A DNA stretch of 64,000 nt from CAVQJU01 sp963754955 (lineage in GTDB: Bacteria; Acidobacteriota; Vicinamibacteria; Vicinamibacterales; CAVVIG01): NCBI GenBank assembly GCA_963754955.1, contig CAVWHY010000008.1:310001-374000 (forward strand), written 5' to 3'. The notes beneath the pieces are model-generated. The model was not told the DNA's origin, made no database searches, and was given only the letters and a program-made list of their open reading frames with translations. Position 1 is the stretch's first letter, and the number at the start of each line of letters is the position of its first letter. Positions 21,017 through 30,515 of this stretch are shown in pieces. The translations under genes were made by a program, and so were the position numbers.

Positions 21017-21801
21017 AGCCTGTCCGCCGGGTTGCGCTCCCTCGTCCCGCCGCGTCCCGATTGGACGTACGACTGCAGTGCCTCTCTCAGCCGCATCGCG
21101 TCGCGAGGGGCGTCACCGCCGGCGTCGTTGTTGAAATAGGCGAACACGTCGCGCCCGGCGCGCCGCTGAGCAGCCATCCACGCCGCCCATCCGTCGAGAA
21201 CCTGATCGGGATATCGACCGCTATAGCGGGCCGGGCCGTGAAACCGGACGTAGACGAACGCGGCCGTCGCGATCGGCTCGCCGGTGGCGGATCCAGCCAT
21301 GTCATGGAGGCAGAGCGCCACGTGGTGACGCCGAAGGGCGGCGAGCACCTCGTCCGTGTACCAACTCGGGTCCCGGAACTCGATCACGTGGCGGCGGCGC
21401 CGCGGAAGCTGCCGCAGGAACGTGTCGAGACGCTCGGGAGCGATCTTCCAGTGAGGCGGCAACTGGTACAGCATCGGGCCGAGCGTGCGGCCGAGCGCCC
21501 GGGCGCGCGAAAACAGCCGGCTGGTCGGTTCCTCGGGATCTTTCAGCTTCTTCATGTGCGTCAGAAACCGGCTCGCCTTCACCGCGTACAGAAATCGCTG
21601 CGGGGCCTGCTCGCGCCAGTGAACGAACGTGGGACGCTCCGGCAGTCGATAGAACGTGTTGTTGATCTCGACGGTATCGAACCGGGCCGCGTAGTACGCG
21701 AACCACCGGCTCTGCGGCAGGTCTGCCGGATAAAACGAGCCGCGCCAGTGGCGGTATTGCCAACCGGAGCAGCCGATCCGCGTTTCCGGCCCCGCACTCA
21801 T
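20989..21801 (-). CDS. DUF72 (YecE-like) TIM-barrel protein
   Basis: The ATG at 21801 gives a 270-residue protein that begins MSAGPETRIGCSGWQYRHWR, the family's standard start after RIG. DTVEINNTFYRLP, FLYAVKASRFLTHMKKL, ARYSGRYPDQ and VFAYFNNDAGG are family blocks. Structures in this family are TIM barrels, and the activity is not settled. It faces galK, overlapping by 28 nt, and is otherwise independent of the galactose genes. Confidence 0.85.
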   Translation of the reverse strand: MSAGPETRIGCSGWQYRHWRGSFYPADLPQSRWFAYYAARFDTVEINNTFYRLPERPTFVHWREQAPQRFLYAVKASRFLTHMKKLKDPEEPTSRLFSRARALGRTLGPMLYQLPPHWKIAPERLDTFLRQLPRRRRHVIEFRDPSWYTDEVLAALRRHHVALCLHDMAGSATGEPIATAAFVYVRFHGPARYSGRYPDQVLDGWAAWMAAQRRAGRDVFAYFNNDAGGDAPRDAMRLREALQSYVQSGRGGTRERNPADRLHGASTVAR

Positions 21802-21873
21802 GCGTCGTAGCCGAGCATCAACCATGCCCGGAGTCCAGCCGCGGTGCGTCGCTTGCATCGTCACACTCGGCGC

Positions 21874-22764
21874 ATGGACCTCCTGACACTCACCAACGGC
21901 GACATCGATCTGCGCGTATCACTGCAGTACGGGCCGCGCATCGTTCACTACGCCTACCGGAACGCGCGCAATTTGCTCGCCGAAACCGCCGCCGTCATCG
22001 AAACACCCCACGGACCCTGGCACGCGCGCGGCGGTCACCGCCTGTGGGTCGCCCCCGAGTCGCTCGCCGGCAGCTACGCGCCGGACAACGATCCCCTCGA
22101 ATCGGACAGGCCCGGTCCGCTTGACGCCGTCGTCCGACAGCGCACCGACGCAGCAGGCATCGAAAAGCAGCTGGTCGTCACGATGGCGTCGACCGGCACC
22201 GGCGTGAGCATCCGGCACACGATCACCAACCGCACGCCGTGGCCGATCGTCGTCGCGCCATGGGCGATCTCGGTCATGACCGCGGACGGAACCGCCGTGA
22301 TGCCGCAGCCGGCCTTCCGTCCGCACGCCGAGGATCTGCTTCCAGCAAGGCCGCTCGTTCAGTGGTCGTTCACGGATCTGACCGACAGCCGGTGGACGTT
22401 CGGCCGCCGCATGCTGGGCCTCACACCCGATGCCGCATGTCCCGAACCGCAGAAGATCGGCGCGGGCAACCCGGATGGCTGGTGCGCGCTGGTGCGTGAC
22501 GATGTGATCTTCGTGAAGCGGTTCGACTGGGACCCGCGGGCAAGCTATCCCGATTTCGGCTGCAACAACGAATTCTATACCGCGGGTCACTATCTCGAGA
22601 TTGAGAGCCTCGGTCCGCTCACGACGCTTGCGTCGGACGAATCCACCGAGCACATCGAGCGCTGGGCGCTGTTTCCGAACGACAGGAAACCCGGCACCCT
22701 CGACGAGTTACACGACCATCTCTCGGCGCTGGCCCGTCAGGGCGGCGCTCCCGCCCGCTCATGA
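21874..22764 (+). CDS. DUF4380 / aldose-1-epimerase-like protein
   Basis: A 296-residue protein starting MDLLTLTNGDIDLRVSLQYG. It has GPRIVHYAYRNARNLLAE, GGHRLWVAPE, TNRTPWPIVVAPWAISVM and a late FGCNNEFYTAGHYLEIESLG segment. These fit the galactose-mutarotase beta-sandwich in its DUF4380 variant. Placement among Leloir genes suggests sugar mutarotation or glycoside recognition, but the catalytic His/Glu pair of GalM is not obvious. It shares ATGA with the next gene. Confidence 0.65.
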   Translation: MDLLTLTNGDIDLRVSLQYGPRIVHYAYRNARNLLAETAAVIETPHGPWHARGGHRLWVAPESLAGSYAPDNDPLESDRPGPLDAVVRQRTDAAGIEKQLVVTMASTGTGVSIRHTITNRTPWPIVVAPWAISVMTADGTAVMPQPAFRPHAEDLLPARPLVQWSFTDLTDSRWTFGRRMLGLTPDAACPEPQKIGAGNPDGWCALVRDDVIFVKRFDWDPRASYPDFGCNNEFYTAGHYLEIESLGPLTTLASDESTEHIERWALFPNDRKPGTLDELHDHLSALARQGGAPARS

Positions 22765-23540
22765 CCGCGCAGGAGATCGTCGTCGCGACGATGACGCGGG
22801 CGCGTGACGAGGCGGAGGCCCGCACCCTTGAAGCCGCTCTCGAGATTCTTCGGTCGCATGGCCTCAGGGTGTTCGCGACGGACGGCGGCTCGACGGAGGG
22901 TTTTCTGGCGCGCCTGACGGGTCTTCCCGGTTTCACCCTGCGCACATCGAGCGGCGCCCCCAGGCTGGTCCGCCAGGTGAAGAGCAGCATCGCCGCGGCT
23001 CTCGGCGAAGGTGCCCGGGCGATTCTCTACACCGAGCCCGACAAGGCGTGGTTCTTCAGCAACGGGCTGACCCGCCTGATCGAATGCTGGCGCCTCGCGG
23101 CGCAGCCCGGCCTGGTTCTCGCCGCCCGATCGCCTGCGAGCTTCGCCACGTTCCCTCCGTTCCAGCGCCGCACGGAGGGCCTGGTCAACGATCTCTGCGA
23201 ACGTCTCATCGGCCATCGCGGGGACTACTCGTACGGGCCGTTCGTGATGGACCGCGCGCTGGCTGCCCGCGTTCTCACGATGCCTGACGATATCGGCTGG
23301 GGTTGGCGCACGTGTCTTTTCGGTCTCGCCGGGCGTCTGGGGTATTCGCAGTCGTGGTACATCGATGACGTGCCATGCCCCGAGGATCAGCGATCGGAAA
23401 GCTTCGGGGATCAGCTGCACCGGTTGAAGCAGCTCGAGGAAAACAGCAACGGGCTGATGCTGGCCGCTGTCAGTCCGCTCGATCCCGATCTCTCAGCAGG
23501 CGTTCGCTTTGGCGAAACTGCGCCGCGTATTCCGCGTTGA
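22761..23540 (+). CDS. GT-A-like glycosyltransferase candidate
   Basis: A 259-residue protein overlapping the previous stop by 4 nt. It begins VVATMTRARDEAEARTLEAA, has ATDGGSTEGFLARL and AILYTEPDKAWFF at the position of a nucleotide-sugar DXD loop, then GDYSYGPFVMDR and IGWGWRTCLFGLAG. This is the general shape of a GT-A nucleotide-diphospho-sugar transferase, but I cannot place it in a family. It may act on the sugars made by this cluster. Its last 71 nt overlap the end of the convergent glycosidase gene. Confidence 0.5.
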   Translation: MTAQEIVVATMTRARDEAEARTLEAALEILRSHGLRVFATDGGSTEGFLARLTGLPGFTLRTSSGAPRLVRQVKSSIAAALGEGARAILYTEPDKAWFFSNGLTRLIECWRLAAQPGLVLAARSPASFATFPPFQRRTEGLVNDLCERLIGHRGDYSYGPFVMDRALAARVLTMPDDIGWGWRTCLFGLAGRLGYSQSWYIDDVPCPEDQRSESFGDQLHRLKQLEENSNGLMLAAVSPLDPDLSAGVRFGETAPRIPR

Positions 23541-24654
23541 GGACACGCGGCAGGGCCCCGTCCGCCTGCGGCAGCACGTCCCACAGACCCGAGTTGTGCC
23601 AGTGCCGGGGGTTTTTCCAGTCCATGCGATCGAGGATCGGAAACAGGCAAACCGCTTCAATCGGGACACCCGACTCGCGCGCCAGCCTGACCTCGTCGGT
23701 CATCTCGCGCAGCCAGGCCCCCCGCCCGACGCCGAAATGGCTGGTTTCTCCGATGAAGATCGGGCGGTGATACCGATCGAACACCTCGGCGATCAGGCGG
23801 TGGAACGGCACCCATCGCGCGTCGCGTGGGGTGTCCTCCCAGCGCAGCCGCGTCTCGGGATATTCCCACTGGTTCGAGTGGTAGTAGTTCAGGCCCATGA
23901 CATCGAGGTATCTCGGATGCCCGCCCAGTTCCGGATCGCGGACGCCGGCGAGCATGTCCCATGCCTCGAATTGACTCGCGCGCTGCGCCGCCGCAGCTGC
24001 GGCGATTTCCGGCGTGGCGCCCGGCGGCGGCACGACGTTGATGACCGGATCGACGTGAACGATCCGCGCGCGCCGATCGACGGCCCAGACCGCGTCGCAC
24101 GCCGCGATCGCAGCGCGCACGAACTGGCGTTTCAGATCGACGCCGCGGCCGCGCGCGAACGGCGAGAACCAGCCGGCGTCGCCGGCCGCCCAGGCGAGGA
24201 ACGAGATCTCGTTGATCGGTGTGTACAGCGGCGGCCGCGCACTGTGCGTGCGGACGAACGCCGCAACGGCGCTCGCGAAGCGGGCAAATCGCGTGGGAAA
24301 GCTGTCGTCGAGCACGTCCACGTCGTCCGGCCACCCGTAGTGGCAGAGCGTCCAGATGACCTGGGTGCCCTGGCGCTCCGCGGCCGCGAGCATCGGGGCA
24401 AAGGAGCTGAAATCGAAGCGGTCGCCGCGCTCGATCAGCGGCCAGCGCACCGCATCCCGCACGACGCGGATGCCCAGCTCGGCGAGCATCCGGTAGTCGT
24501 CCTCGACGCGGCTGTCGTGCTGCGTCGCGGCGATCATGTCGAGGCGGACGCCGGCTTCGTTGACGTGGCACGCCGCCTCGAAGCCGCCGATCCAGAACGA
24601 GTCGAAGAGCGGACGTGCGCCCGCCGCGTCAGGCGCCACTGGCGAGTTCCGCAT
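23470..24654 (-). CDS. Clan GH-A glycosidase (GH1-like)
   Basis: A 394-residue enzyme of the TIM-barrel clan A. FDSFWIGGFEAACHVNE is the usual first strand, with IWTLCHYGWPDDVDV after it. Glu in PLYTPINEISFL (about 148) is the acid/base, and Glu in IFIGETSHFG (about 303) is the nucleophile. It is shorter than canonical GH1 enzymes (about 450) and lacks a signal peptide. Its start lies 26 nt inside the end of glf. A beta-glucoside or beta-galactoside substrate is likely but not fixed. Confidence 0.75.
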   Translation of the reverse strand: MRNSPVAPDAAGARPLFDSFWIGGFEAACHVNEAGVRLDMIAATQHDSRVEDDYRMLAELGIRVVRDAVRWPLIERGDRFDFSSFAPMLAAAERQGTQVIWTLCHYGWPDDVDVLDDSFPTRFARFASAVAAFVRTHSARPPLYTPINEISFLAWAAGDAGWFSPFARGRGVDLKRQFVRAAIAACDAVWAVDRRARIVHVDPVINVVPPPGATPEIAAAAAAQRASQFEAWDMLAGVRDPELGGHPRYLDVMGLNYYHSNQWEYPETRLRWEDTPRDARWVPFHRLIAEVFDRYHRPIFIGETSHFGVGRGAWLREMTDEVRLARESGVPIEAVCLFPILDRMDWKNPRHWHNSGLWDVLPQADGALPRVLNAEYAAQFRQSERLLRDRDRAD

Positions 24655-25753
24655 GCCCGAACTGCCGGACGATCTTGCTGTACAGGGTCAGCGCCTGCGC
24701 GACGACCTGATCCATGTTGTAGTACTTATACGTCGCGAGCCGGCCGACGAAATGCACGCCGGTGGTCGCGGCCGCCAGCATCTGGTACTTCCGGTACAAC
24801 TCGCCGTTCTCCGGCTTCGGGACCGGATAGTACGGATCGCCCGACGCGCGCGGGTACTCGTACACCAGGCTGGTCTTCGGATGCTCCTGCCCGGTGAGGT
24901 GTTTGAACTCGGTCACCCTGGTGTACAGGTTCTCGTTCGGGTAGTTGATCACCGCGACCGGCTGATGCCACTCTTTGTTCAGCGTTTCGAACTCGAAGTG
25001 CAGCGAGCGGTACGGCAACCGGCCGTATCGGTAATCGAAATATTCGTCGACGGGGCCCGTGTAGATCACCTCGTCGTGCGGGATGGACTTCTGCACCTCG
25101 CGGTAGTCCGCGTTGAGGAGAATCTTGATGTTCGGGTGCGAGAGCATCCGCTCGAACATGCGCGTCAGGCCGTGCTTCGGCATCGCCTGGTAGGTGTCGG
25201 TGAAATACCGATCGTCGCGATTGACGCGGACTGGCACGCGCGCGATCACGGCGGCGTCGAGCTCGGAGGGATCGAGGCCCCACTGCTTTCGCGTGTAGTT
25301 GCGGAAGAACTTCTCATACAGCTCGCGGCCGACCTTCGAGACGATGACGTCCTCGGAGTTTTTGATGGCCGGACGGTGCTCGGCGTTGGCTTCGAAGAAC
25401 TTCGGCAGATCGAAGGAGGTGAAGCTGGCGCCGTAATAGCGGTTGACGGTCTCGAGGTTGATCGGAATCGGCAGCAGCTGCCCGTCCACGCACGCCTGCA
25501 CCCGATGCTGGTACGGCCGCCACTCCGTGAACGCCGACAGGTATTCGAAGACCTCTTTCGAATTCGTATGGAAGATGTGCGGGCCGTACTTGTGAACGAG
25601 AATCCCCGCCTCGTCGTGGTGATCGTAGGCGTTGCCGCCGATATGCGGCCGCTTGTCGATGATCAGCACCTTCTTCCCGGCGTCGGCCGCCAGCCGTTCG
25701 GCCATGACGCTGCCCGCAAACCCAGCCCCCACGATCAGGTAATCGAACATCAC
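24629..25753 (-). CDS. glf: UDP-galactopyranose mutase
   Basis: A 374-residue flavoenzyme that interconverts UDP-galactopyranose and UDP-galactofuranose. The FAD-binding DYLIVGAGFAGSVMAERLA and DKRPHIGGNAYD are at the N-terminus. KYGPHIFHTNS, NYTRKQWGLDP, RVPVRVNRDDRYF and the C-terminal VHFVGRLATYKYYNMDQ follow in family order. The Arg residues in RVPVR and near the end are the usual substrate anchors. It is followed by the glycosidase and preceded by a glycosyltransferase, which suggests galactofuranose incorporation. Confidence 0.95.
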   Translation of the reverse strand: MMFDYLIVGAGFAGSVMAERLAADAGKKVLIIDKRPHIGGNAYDHHDEAGILVHKYGPHIFHTNSKEVFEYLSAFTEWRPYQHRVQACVDGQLLPIPINLETVNRYYGASFTSFDLPKFFEANAEHRPAIKNSEDVIVSKVGRELYEKFFRNYTRKQWGLDPSELDAAVIARVPVRVNRDDRYFTDTYQAMPKHGLTRMFERMLSHPNIKILLNADYREVQKSIPHDEVIYTGPVDEYFDYRYGRLPYRSLHFEFETLNKEWHQPVAVINYPNENLYTRVTEFKHLTGQEHPKTSLVYEYPRASGDPYYPVPKPENGELYRKYQMLAAATTGVHFVGRLATYKYYNMDQVVAQALTLYSKIVRQFGHAELASGA

Positions 25754-25802
25754 TGCTCCTGCAGCCGGCCTCCCGCCGGCGGTTGTCCGCGTTCGTCGAG
25801 GA

Positions 25803-26990
25803 TTAGGCCGACGCGATCGAGCGGCCCGCCACGGGCGGCGCCGTGCGACCCGCTAGGGCGTCTGCGCGGTGATCTGGGCGGGCGCCTTGCTGGACGGCTT
25901 CGATCACGAGATCCTGCATCGCCGCCCACGTGCGATCCCACGACAGATCGGCGAGGAACGCATCCACACGACGAGCCCAGGCGCGATCGTCCGACCCGAG
26001 GTAGGCCTCGACGGCCGCCACGAACGAGCGCGCATCGTCGGCAATGTTGGCGAGCGCCAGCTGTCCATAGGGCTTGACGACGTCGGCAATGGACGTCGAG
26101 ACGACGGGCCGGCCGGCGGCGAGATATTCAGGCGTCTTGGTCGGACTGATGTAGCGCGTCGCGTCGTTGCGGGCGAACGGCAGCATCGCCACGTCCCACC
26201 CGGCCAGGTATGCCGGCAGTTCCTCGTATTTCTTCATGCCGAGGTAGTGAATGTTGTGGCGGCGCGGCAGCGTCGCCTGGTCGATTTTCACCACCGGGCC
26301 GATGAGGATCTGCTGCCAGTCGTCGCGCAGCCGCGCGATTTCGCCGACCAGCTCGAGGTCCAGGCGCTCGTCGATGACACCGTAGAACCCAAGCCGCGGA
26401 TGCGCGATCGGCGCCTGATCGGCAGGATCGGCCTGCCGGCGACGGGCCCGGGCGAAGTGGCTGACATCGACGCTGCTGGGAAATGGAAACACGTGCGGGT
26501 GACGCTGACGCTTGGCTTCGAAGAGGCTGTGGCCGCCAGTGAAGACCAGCGAGGCCGAGGCCAGCAGCTCCCCTTCCAACCGCAACAAACCTGGCGGAGC
26601 GCCGGCGAACGCCGACAACTCGTCCATGCAGTCATACACGATGGTGGAGTGGAGCAGCCCGCGTGAAAACTCGACCGCCATCGGCGTGTAGTACCAGAGG
26701 ACGGGCCGCACGATGGTGTAGCGGGTCAGGAGCTCTTCCAGGAGCGTCCGGACGGCCGCAGCGCGATGCGCACCGCCCATGGCGGGCGGCAGGTGCGGGA
26801 CGGCGACAAAGACGCCGCGGTCCTGACGGACCTCGAGGTGCGGCGTGTCGGCGTCGACGAGCGGTTCTTCGAAGAAGAACACGCGGGAATCGGCCGCGCA
26901 GCGCGTCATCAGATGCTGGGGGCGCTGGAATACGAAGTTCCATCGCAGGTGCGAGAAGCAGACAACATCCTGCAGCGGGGACCGGTTCAT
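25803..26990 (-). CDS. GT-B glycosyltransferase next to glf
   Basis: A 395-residue protein. It starts with DVVCFSHLRWNFVFQRPQHL, the hallmark of a GT4-type group often paired with glf. VYDCMDELSAF, LVFTGGHSLFEAK, PFPSSVDVSHF, LGFYGVIDERLDLEL and the donor-site SPTKTPEYLAAGRPVVS follow. No signal peptide or membrane helix is present. It may transfer galactofuranose or a related sugar to a surface glycan, which is an inference from position. Confidence 0.8.
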   Translation of the reverse strand: MNRSPLQDVVCFSHLRWNFVFQRPQHLMTRCAADSRVFFFEEPLVDADTPHLEVRQDRGVFVAVPHLPPAMGGAHRAAAVRTLLEELLTRYTIVRPVLWYYTPMAVEFSRGLLHSTIVYDCMDELSAFAGAPPGLLRLEGELLASASLVFTGGHSLFEAKRQRHPHVFPFPSSVDVSHFARARRRQADPADQAPIAHPRLGFYGVIDERLDLELVGEIARLRDDWQQILIGPVVKIDQATLPRRHNIHYLGMKKYEELPAYLAGWDVAMLPFARNDATRYISPTKTPEYLAAGRPVVSTSIADVVKPYGQLALANIADDARSFVAAVEAYLGSDDRAWARRVDAFLADLSWDRTWAAMQDLVIEAVQQGARPDHRADALAGRTAPPVAGRSIASA

Positions 26991-27317
26991 GCCCGGTGTA
27001 ATACAAGATATGTACCCTTGACGCCGCGCCGTGCGCGCGTGCTCTTCCGTTCTTTTCTTCCGGCGTTGTCAACCGGCACCCCACGGGCAATCGCGCTCGG
27101 AACCCGCCACCACGCGCCGATGTCGCATCCAACACGCGAGCGGTTTGCGCGACCAACGCGCCTTTCGATTGAGGCCCCCAAGCCGTAGCATTTCGCTACG
27201 GACCCGATATCGGCTCGCGACACCTGAGGCATACGATCGCAATTCGACGGCGTGCGTCATCCGCGCGTACCACTGGCAGATCTCTTGCTCAGTCCCGCCG
27301 CGAGGCAACAGCACAAC
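26991..27317. other. Divergent intergenic region between the glycosyltransferase and galE
   Basis: 327 bp without a gene. It holds a perfect hairpin, CCGTAGC-ATTTC-GCTACGG at 27183-27201, about 117 nt ahead of galE, and a CGATATCG palindrome just after it. A TTGACA lies on the minus strand near 27067 without a matching -10. No promoter is convincing. Confidence 0.4.
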
Positions 27318-28325
27318 ATGCGAGTACTCGTGACCGGCGGCGCCGGCTACATCGGGAGCGTGATCGCGGATCAACTCATCGACAGCGGCCACCACGTGAC
27401 CGTGCTCGACGACCTGTCCAAGGGCCATCAGGACGCTGTGTCACACAAGGCGACCTTTGCCCGCGGCTCATTGGAGGACACGTCGTTTCTGCGTCACGTG
27501 TTTGAGACCGAACAGCCCGACGCCGTCGTCCACATGGCAGCATCGTCGCTTGTCGGCGAGTCGATGAGTAAACCGGCCGCTTACTATCGCAACAACGTCG
27601 TCGCGGGGTTTGCGTTGCTTGATGCGATGCTCGACGCAGGCGTCCGCAAGATCGTCTTTTCGTCAACCGCGGCCGTGTACGGCGAGCCTGCGCGCCAGCC
27701 GGTGCGGGAGACCGATGCGATGGCGCCCACGAATCCGTACGGCGAGACCAAGCTGACAATGGAGCGCGCGCTCTATTGGCATCATCGTGCCTACGGCCTG
27801 CGGGCTATCTCACTGCGGTACTTCAACGCCGCGGGCGCGACTGCTCTGCGCGGTGAGCGCCACGCCCCCGAAACTCATCTGATCCCGCTCGTGCTGGCGG
27901 CAGCTGCGGGCGAGGGCAGCCCCATCACGATCTTCGGCGACGACTACCCCACACGCGACGGCACCTGCGTGCGCGACTACGTCCACGTCTCGGATCTGGC
28001 ACGGGCCCACGTCGCCGCGCTCGAAGCGCTCGATCGCCATGAGATCGAGTACGACGCCTTCAACGTCGGAACGGGCACCGGCTATACCGTGCGCGAGGTG
28101 ATCCACGCCGCCGCCCGTGTCACCGGCCGACCGGTGCCGACTGTGGTCGGGCCGAGGCGACACGGCGATCCGGCGGTGCTCGTTGCCGCTCCGGACCGGA
28201 TCCGCGAGATCATGAACTGGAGCGCCAAAGAGCAGTCCATCGTCCGCATCGTCGAATCGGCGTGGCGCTGGACTCGCAAACAGCGAACCCAGACTGACGC
28301 CGCGCCGACTCCGTCGCCTGCCTAA
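27318..28325 (+). CDS. galE: UDP-glucose 4-epimerase
   Basis: A 335-residue extended short-chain dehydrogenase. The ATG at 27318 places MRVLVTGGAGYIGSVIADQL first, the NAD-binding Rossmann loop. Catalytic motifs are the Ser-Ser-Thr of VFSSTAAVYG and the NPYGETKLTME segment; the usual Tyr is in PYGETK (YxxxK). RDYVHVSDLA and FNVGTGTGYTVREV are family blocks. It supplies UDP-galactose for both the Leloir cycle and Glf. The gene converges with a hypothetical gene, overlapping by 4 nt. Confidence 0.95.
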   Translation: MRVLVTGGAGYIGSVIADQLIDSGHHVTVLDDLSKGHQDAVSHKATFARGSLEDTSFLRHVFETEQPDAVVHMAASSLVGESMSKPAAYYRNNVVAGFALLDAMLDAGVRKIVFSSTAAVYGEPARQPVRETDAMAPTNPYGETKLTMERALYWHHRAYGLRAISLRYFNAAGATALRGERHAPETHLIPLVLAAAAGEGSPITIFGDDYPTRDGTCVRDYVHVSDLARAHVAALEALDRHEIEYDAFNVGTGTGYTVREVIHAAARVTGRPVPTVVGPRRHGDPAVLVAAPDRIREIMNWSAKEQSIVRIVESAWRWTRKQRTQTDAAPTPSPA

Positions 28326-29023
28326 GCGACCGCGAACCGCACGCGCTTCGTCTGGGCCGGCCGAAACGTCCGGCCGCGGTATTCCTCAGAGCCCTGCACC
28401 CAGAGAAACGATTGAATGTCGATCAAATCCCTGGGACCGAGGTCACGAACGTCGCTCCGCACGCGATCCGCGAGATCGAGCAGTTCGCGATAAACACTCC
28501 ACTGCGGACGCGGCTGGTAGCGGAACTCGACGCCGTATGTGGCCGCCGCCGTGCGGATGACGTTCGGCTTGAGGAACATGTGGCGTTCGGGCTGGGCGAT
28601 GAACCCGAACACCGTTGCGACGGGCCACGTGAAGACGCGCGTCTGACGCCTGGGCAGCGCCTCCAGCGTCTCGCGCCACGCGTTGAATCGTCGCTCGTCG
28701 CTCCCGGCGCCGTGCAGAAACCGGTACAACCCCTCCGCCAGCACGCGCGCGCCGCCGGTGGACCGCACCGCATCGCGCAGCGCCATCTTCTCGAACGAAA
28801 AAAGCAGGTTGGTGCGCGCTTCGATGCGGATGGCGCGCGTCACGATCTCGCTGTACTGCCTCGCCTTGATCAACTGCCTGACAACGGGCTCATCGAGGTC
28901 GCCATTCCACCGTTCGTGCGCGTCTGCTTTGTAGTTCCGTTCCCAGTCCAGGTAGGTCGGGTCGCGGAACCCTCCGGGAAAGAAGCGCAGGAATCGGGCG
29001 CGGCATCGTTCAGCGGGCGACAC
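28322..29023 (-). CDS. Protein of unknown function
   Basis: The GTG at 29023 gives about 233 residues, starting SPAERCRARFLRFFPGGFRD; upstream Arg-rich sequence is probably not coding. It has GFRDPTYLDWERNYKADAHE, FSFEKMALRDAVR and RQTRVFTWPVATVFGFIAQP. The last is a conserved-looking strand-helix, but I recognise no family. It converges with galE and is divergent from the catalase fusion. Confidence 0.5.
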   Translation of the reverse strand: MSPAERCRARFLRFFPGGFRDPTYLDWERNYKADAHERWNGDLDEPVVRQLIKARQYSEIVTRAIRIEARTNLLFSFEKMALRDAVRSTGGARVLAEGLYRFLHGAGSDERRFNAWRETLEALPRRQTRVFTWPVATVFGFIAQPERHMFLKPNVIRTAAATYGVEFRYQPRPQWSVYRELLDLADRVRSDVRDLGPRDLIDIQSFLWVQGSEEYRGRTFRPAQTKRVRFAVA

Positions 29024-29183
29024 GTCATTCGGTCCTGCAGAAATCGCGCCCGTCCGGCGAGCGCGTGACCAACACAGCCGTGCGCGACGATCACGCGTTG
29101 CGGTTCCGGTGTGAGCCGTGGTACGACGCGTGCAACGCGCGCGTGCGGACAGAGGCGCGTCCTGCGCCCACTGAGGAGGACCC

Positions 29184-30506
29184 ATGTATCACCACGTCAA
29201 GAAGCTGATGTACACCGTGCGCGTCGATGCGCCCGATCCACGGTTCGGCAACATGCTGCTCGAGCAGTTCGGCGGTGCCAACGGCGAGCTCGCCGCCGCG
29301 ATGCAGTACTCGGTGCAAGGCCTCAACTGCGAGGACCCGGAACGGAAAGATCTGCTGATGGATATCGGGACGGAGGAGCTCAGTCACCTCGAGATCGTCG
29401 GCTCACTCGCACGCCTGCACTTGAAGCCCCTGAAATTCGATCGGGAGCATGCGGAGGCCGATCCGCTCATCGCGATTGCCGGAGGCGGCGGGGTGAACCT
29501 GTTCAACTCGCAGGGGAACCCGTGGACGGCCGACTACCTCAAAATCACCGGCGAGCTGGACGTCGATCTGCGGAGCAACATCGCCGCGGAGGCGCGCGCC
29601 AAGATCGTGTACGAGCGTCTCATCAACTTCACGACCGACGCCGGCACGATCGACGCGCTGCAGTTTCTGATGACCCGGGAAATCACGCACATGAAGGCGT
29701 TCACGGCCGCTCTCGAAAGCATGGGCAAGCCCCGCTTCGTGATTGGCCGGATCCCACCCACACCCGGGCTCGTCGACCAGTACTTCAACGACTCGACCGG
29801 AGAGGGCCAGGATGGAGAAATCGATGCCCGCGGGCCCTGGAATACGGGAGAGGATTTGCAGATCGTCGAGGCGCCGGCATTTCAGCAGCTGGCCGCCGCG
29901 GCGGCGAGCAGCGCGAGCGCGGCCGGCGTGGACGATCGGACGACAAGCTCCACGGAGGCGCCGGAGTTGATTGAGGAGCTGCTCGTCGAGCAACTCGGCG
30001 ACCTGCTCGATGCCGAAGGGCAGCTCGTGAAAGCGCTCCCGAAAATGGTAGAGGCCGCGCGGTCGGACAGCTTGACCGCGGCGTTCGAGCGGCACCTGGA
30101 GGAAACCCGCCAGCATGTCGAACGACTGAAGCAGGCATTTAACCTGGCGGGCGCGGCGGCGAAGGGTGAGCCCTGCGCCGGCATGGCGGGCCTGCTCGAC
30201 GAAGGCACCGAGGTGATGGAGGAATACGAGGCCGAGGAGGAGGACGTCGCCGCCGACCTGGCCCTGATCGCCGCGGCTCAACGCGTCGAGCACTACGAGA
30301 TCTCCGCATACGGCACGGCTCGCACGCTGGCAGGTCAGGCGGGGCTGCCGGAAGTCGCGGCGCTGTTGAACAAGACCCTCGCCGAGGAGGAGGTCGCGGA
30401 CAACATGCTGACGCAGATCGCGCGCGAACTGATGTCGGAAGCGCGGACCGGGATGACCAAGGCGCCGAAACACGCTGGATCCCGCGCCGTAGCCGACGGA
30501 GAGTGA
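29184..30506 (+). CDS. Manganese catalase fused to a DUF892 ferritin-like domain
   Basis: A 440-residue protein after GGAGGA. Residues 1-230 are a Mn catalase: VKKLMYTVRVDAPDPRF, Glu35 in GGANGELAAAMQY, Glu65/His68 in GTEELSHLE, Glu in AEARAKIVYERL and Glu166/His169 in MTREITHMK are the dimanganese ligand pattern. Residues about 255-440 match DUF892 (YciE/YciF): EELLVEQLGDLLDAEGQLVK, LPKMVEAARSD and RVEHYEISAYGTARTLAG. Both are four-helix ferritin-like folds, and separately each protects against peroxide or stress. The fusion would make one double-ferritin chain. A strong hairpin follows at 30516-30544. Confidence 0.9.
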   Translation: MYHHVKKLMYTVRVDAPDPRFGNMLLEQFGGANGELAAAMQYSVQGLNCEDPERKDLLMDIGTEELSHLEIVGSLARLHLKPLKFDREHAEADPLIAIAGGGGVNLFNSQGNPWTADYLKITGELDVDLRSNIAAEARAKIVYERLINFTTDAGTIDALQFLMTREITHMKAFTAALESMGKPRFVIGRIPPTPGLVDQYFNDSTGEGQDGEIDARGPWNTGEDLQIVEAPAFQQLAAAAASSASAAGVDDRTTSSTEAPELIEELLVEQLGDLLDAEGQLVKALPKMVEAARSDSLTAAFERHLEETRQHVERLKQAFNLAGAAAKGEPCAGMAGLLDEGTEVMEEYEAEEEDVAADLALIAAAQRVEHYEISAYGTARTLAGQAGLPEVAALLNKTLAEEEVADNMLTQIARELMSEARTGMTKAPKHAGSRAVADGE

Positions 30507-30515
30507 ACACCGGCA

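Noticed and set aside
27018..27050. TTGACG as a -35 for galE
   Set aside because: No -10 stands at the right distance, and the spacer is GC-rich.
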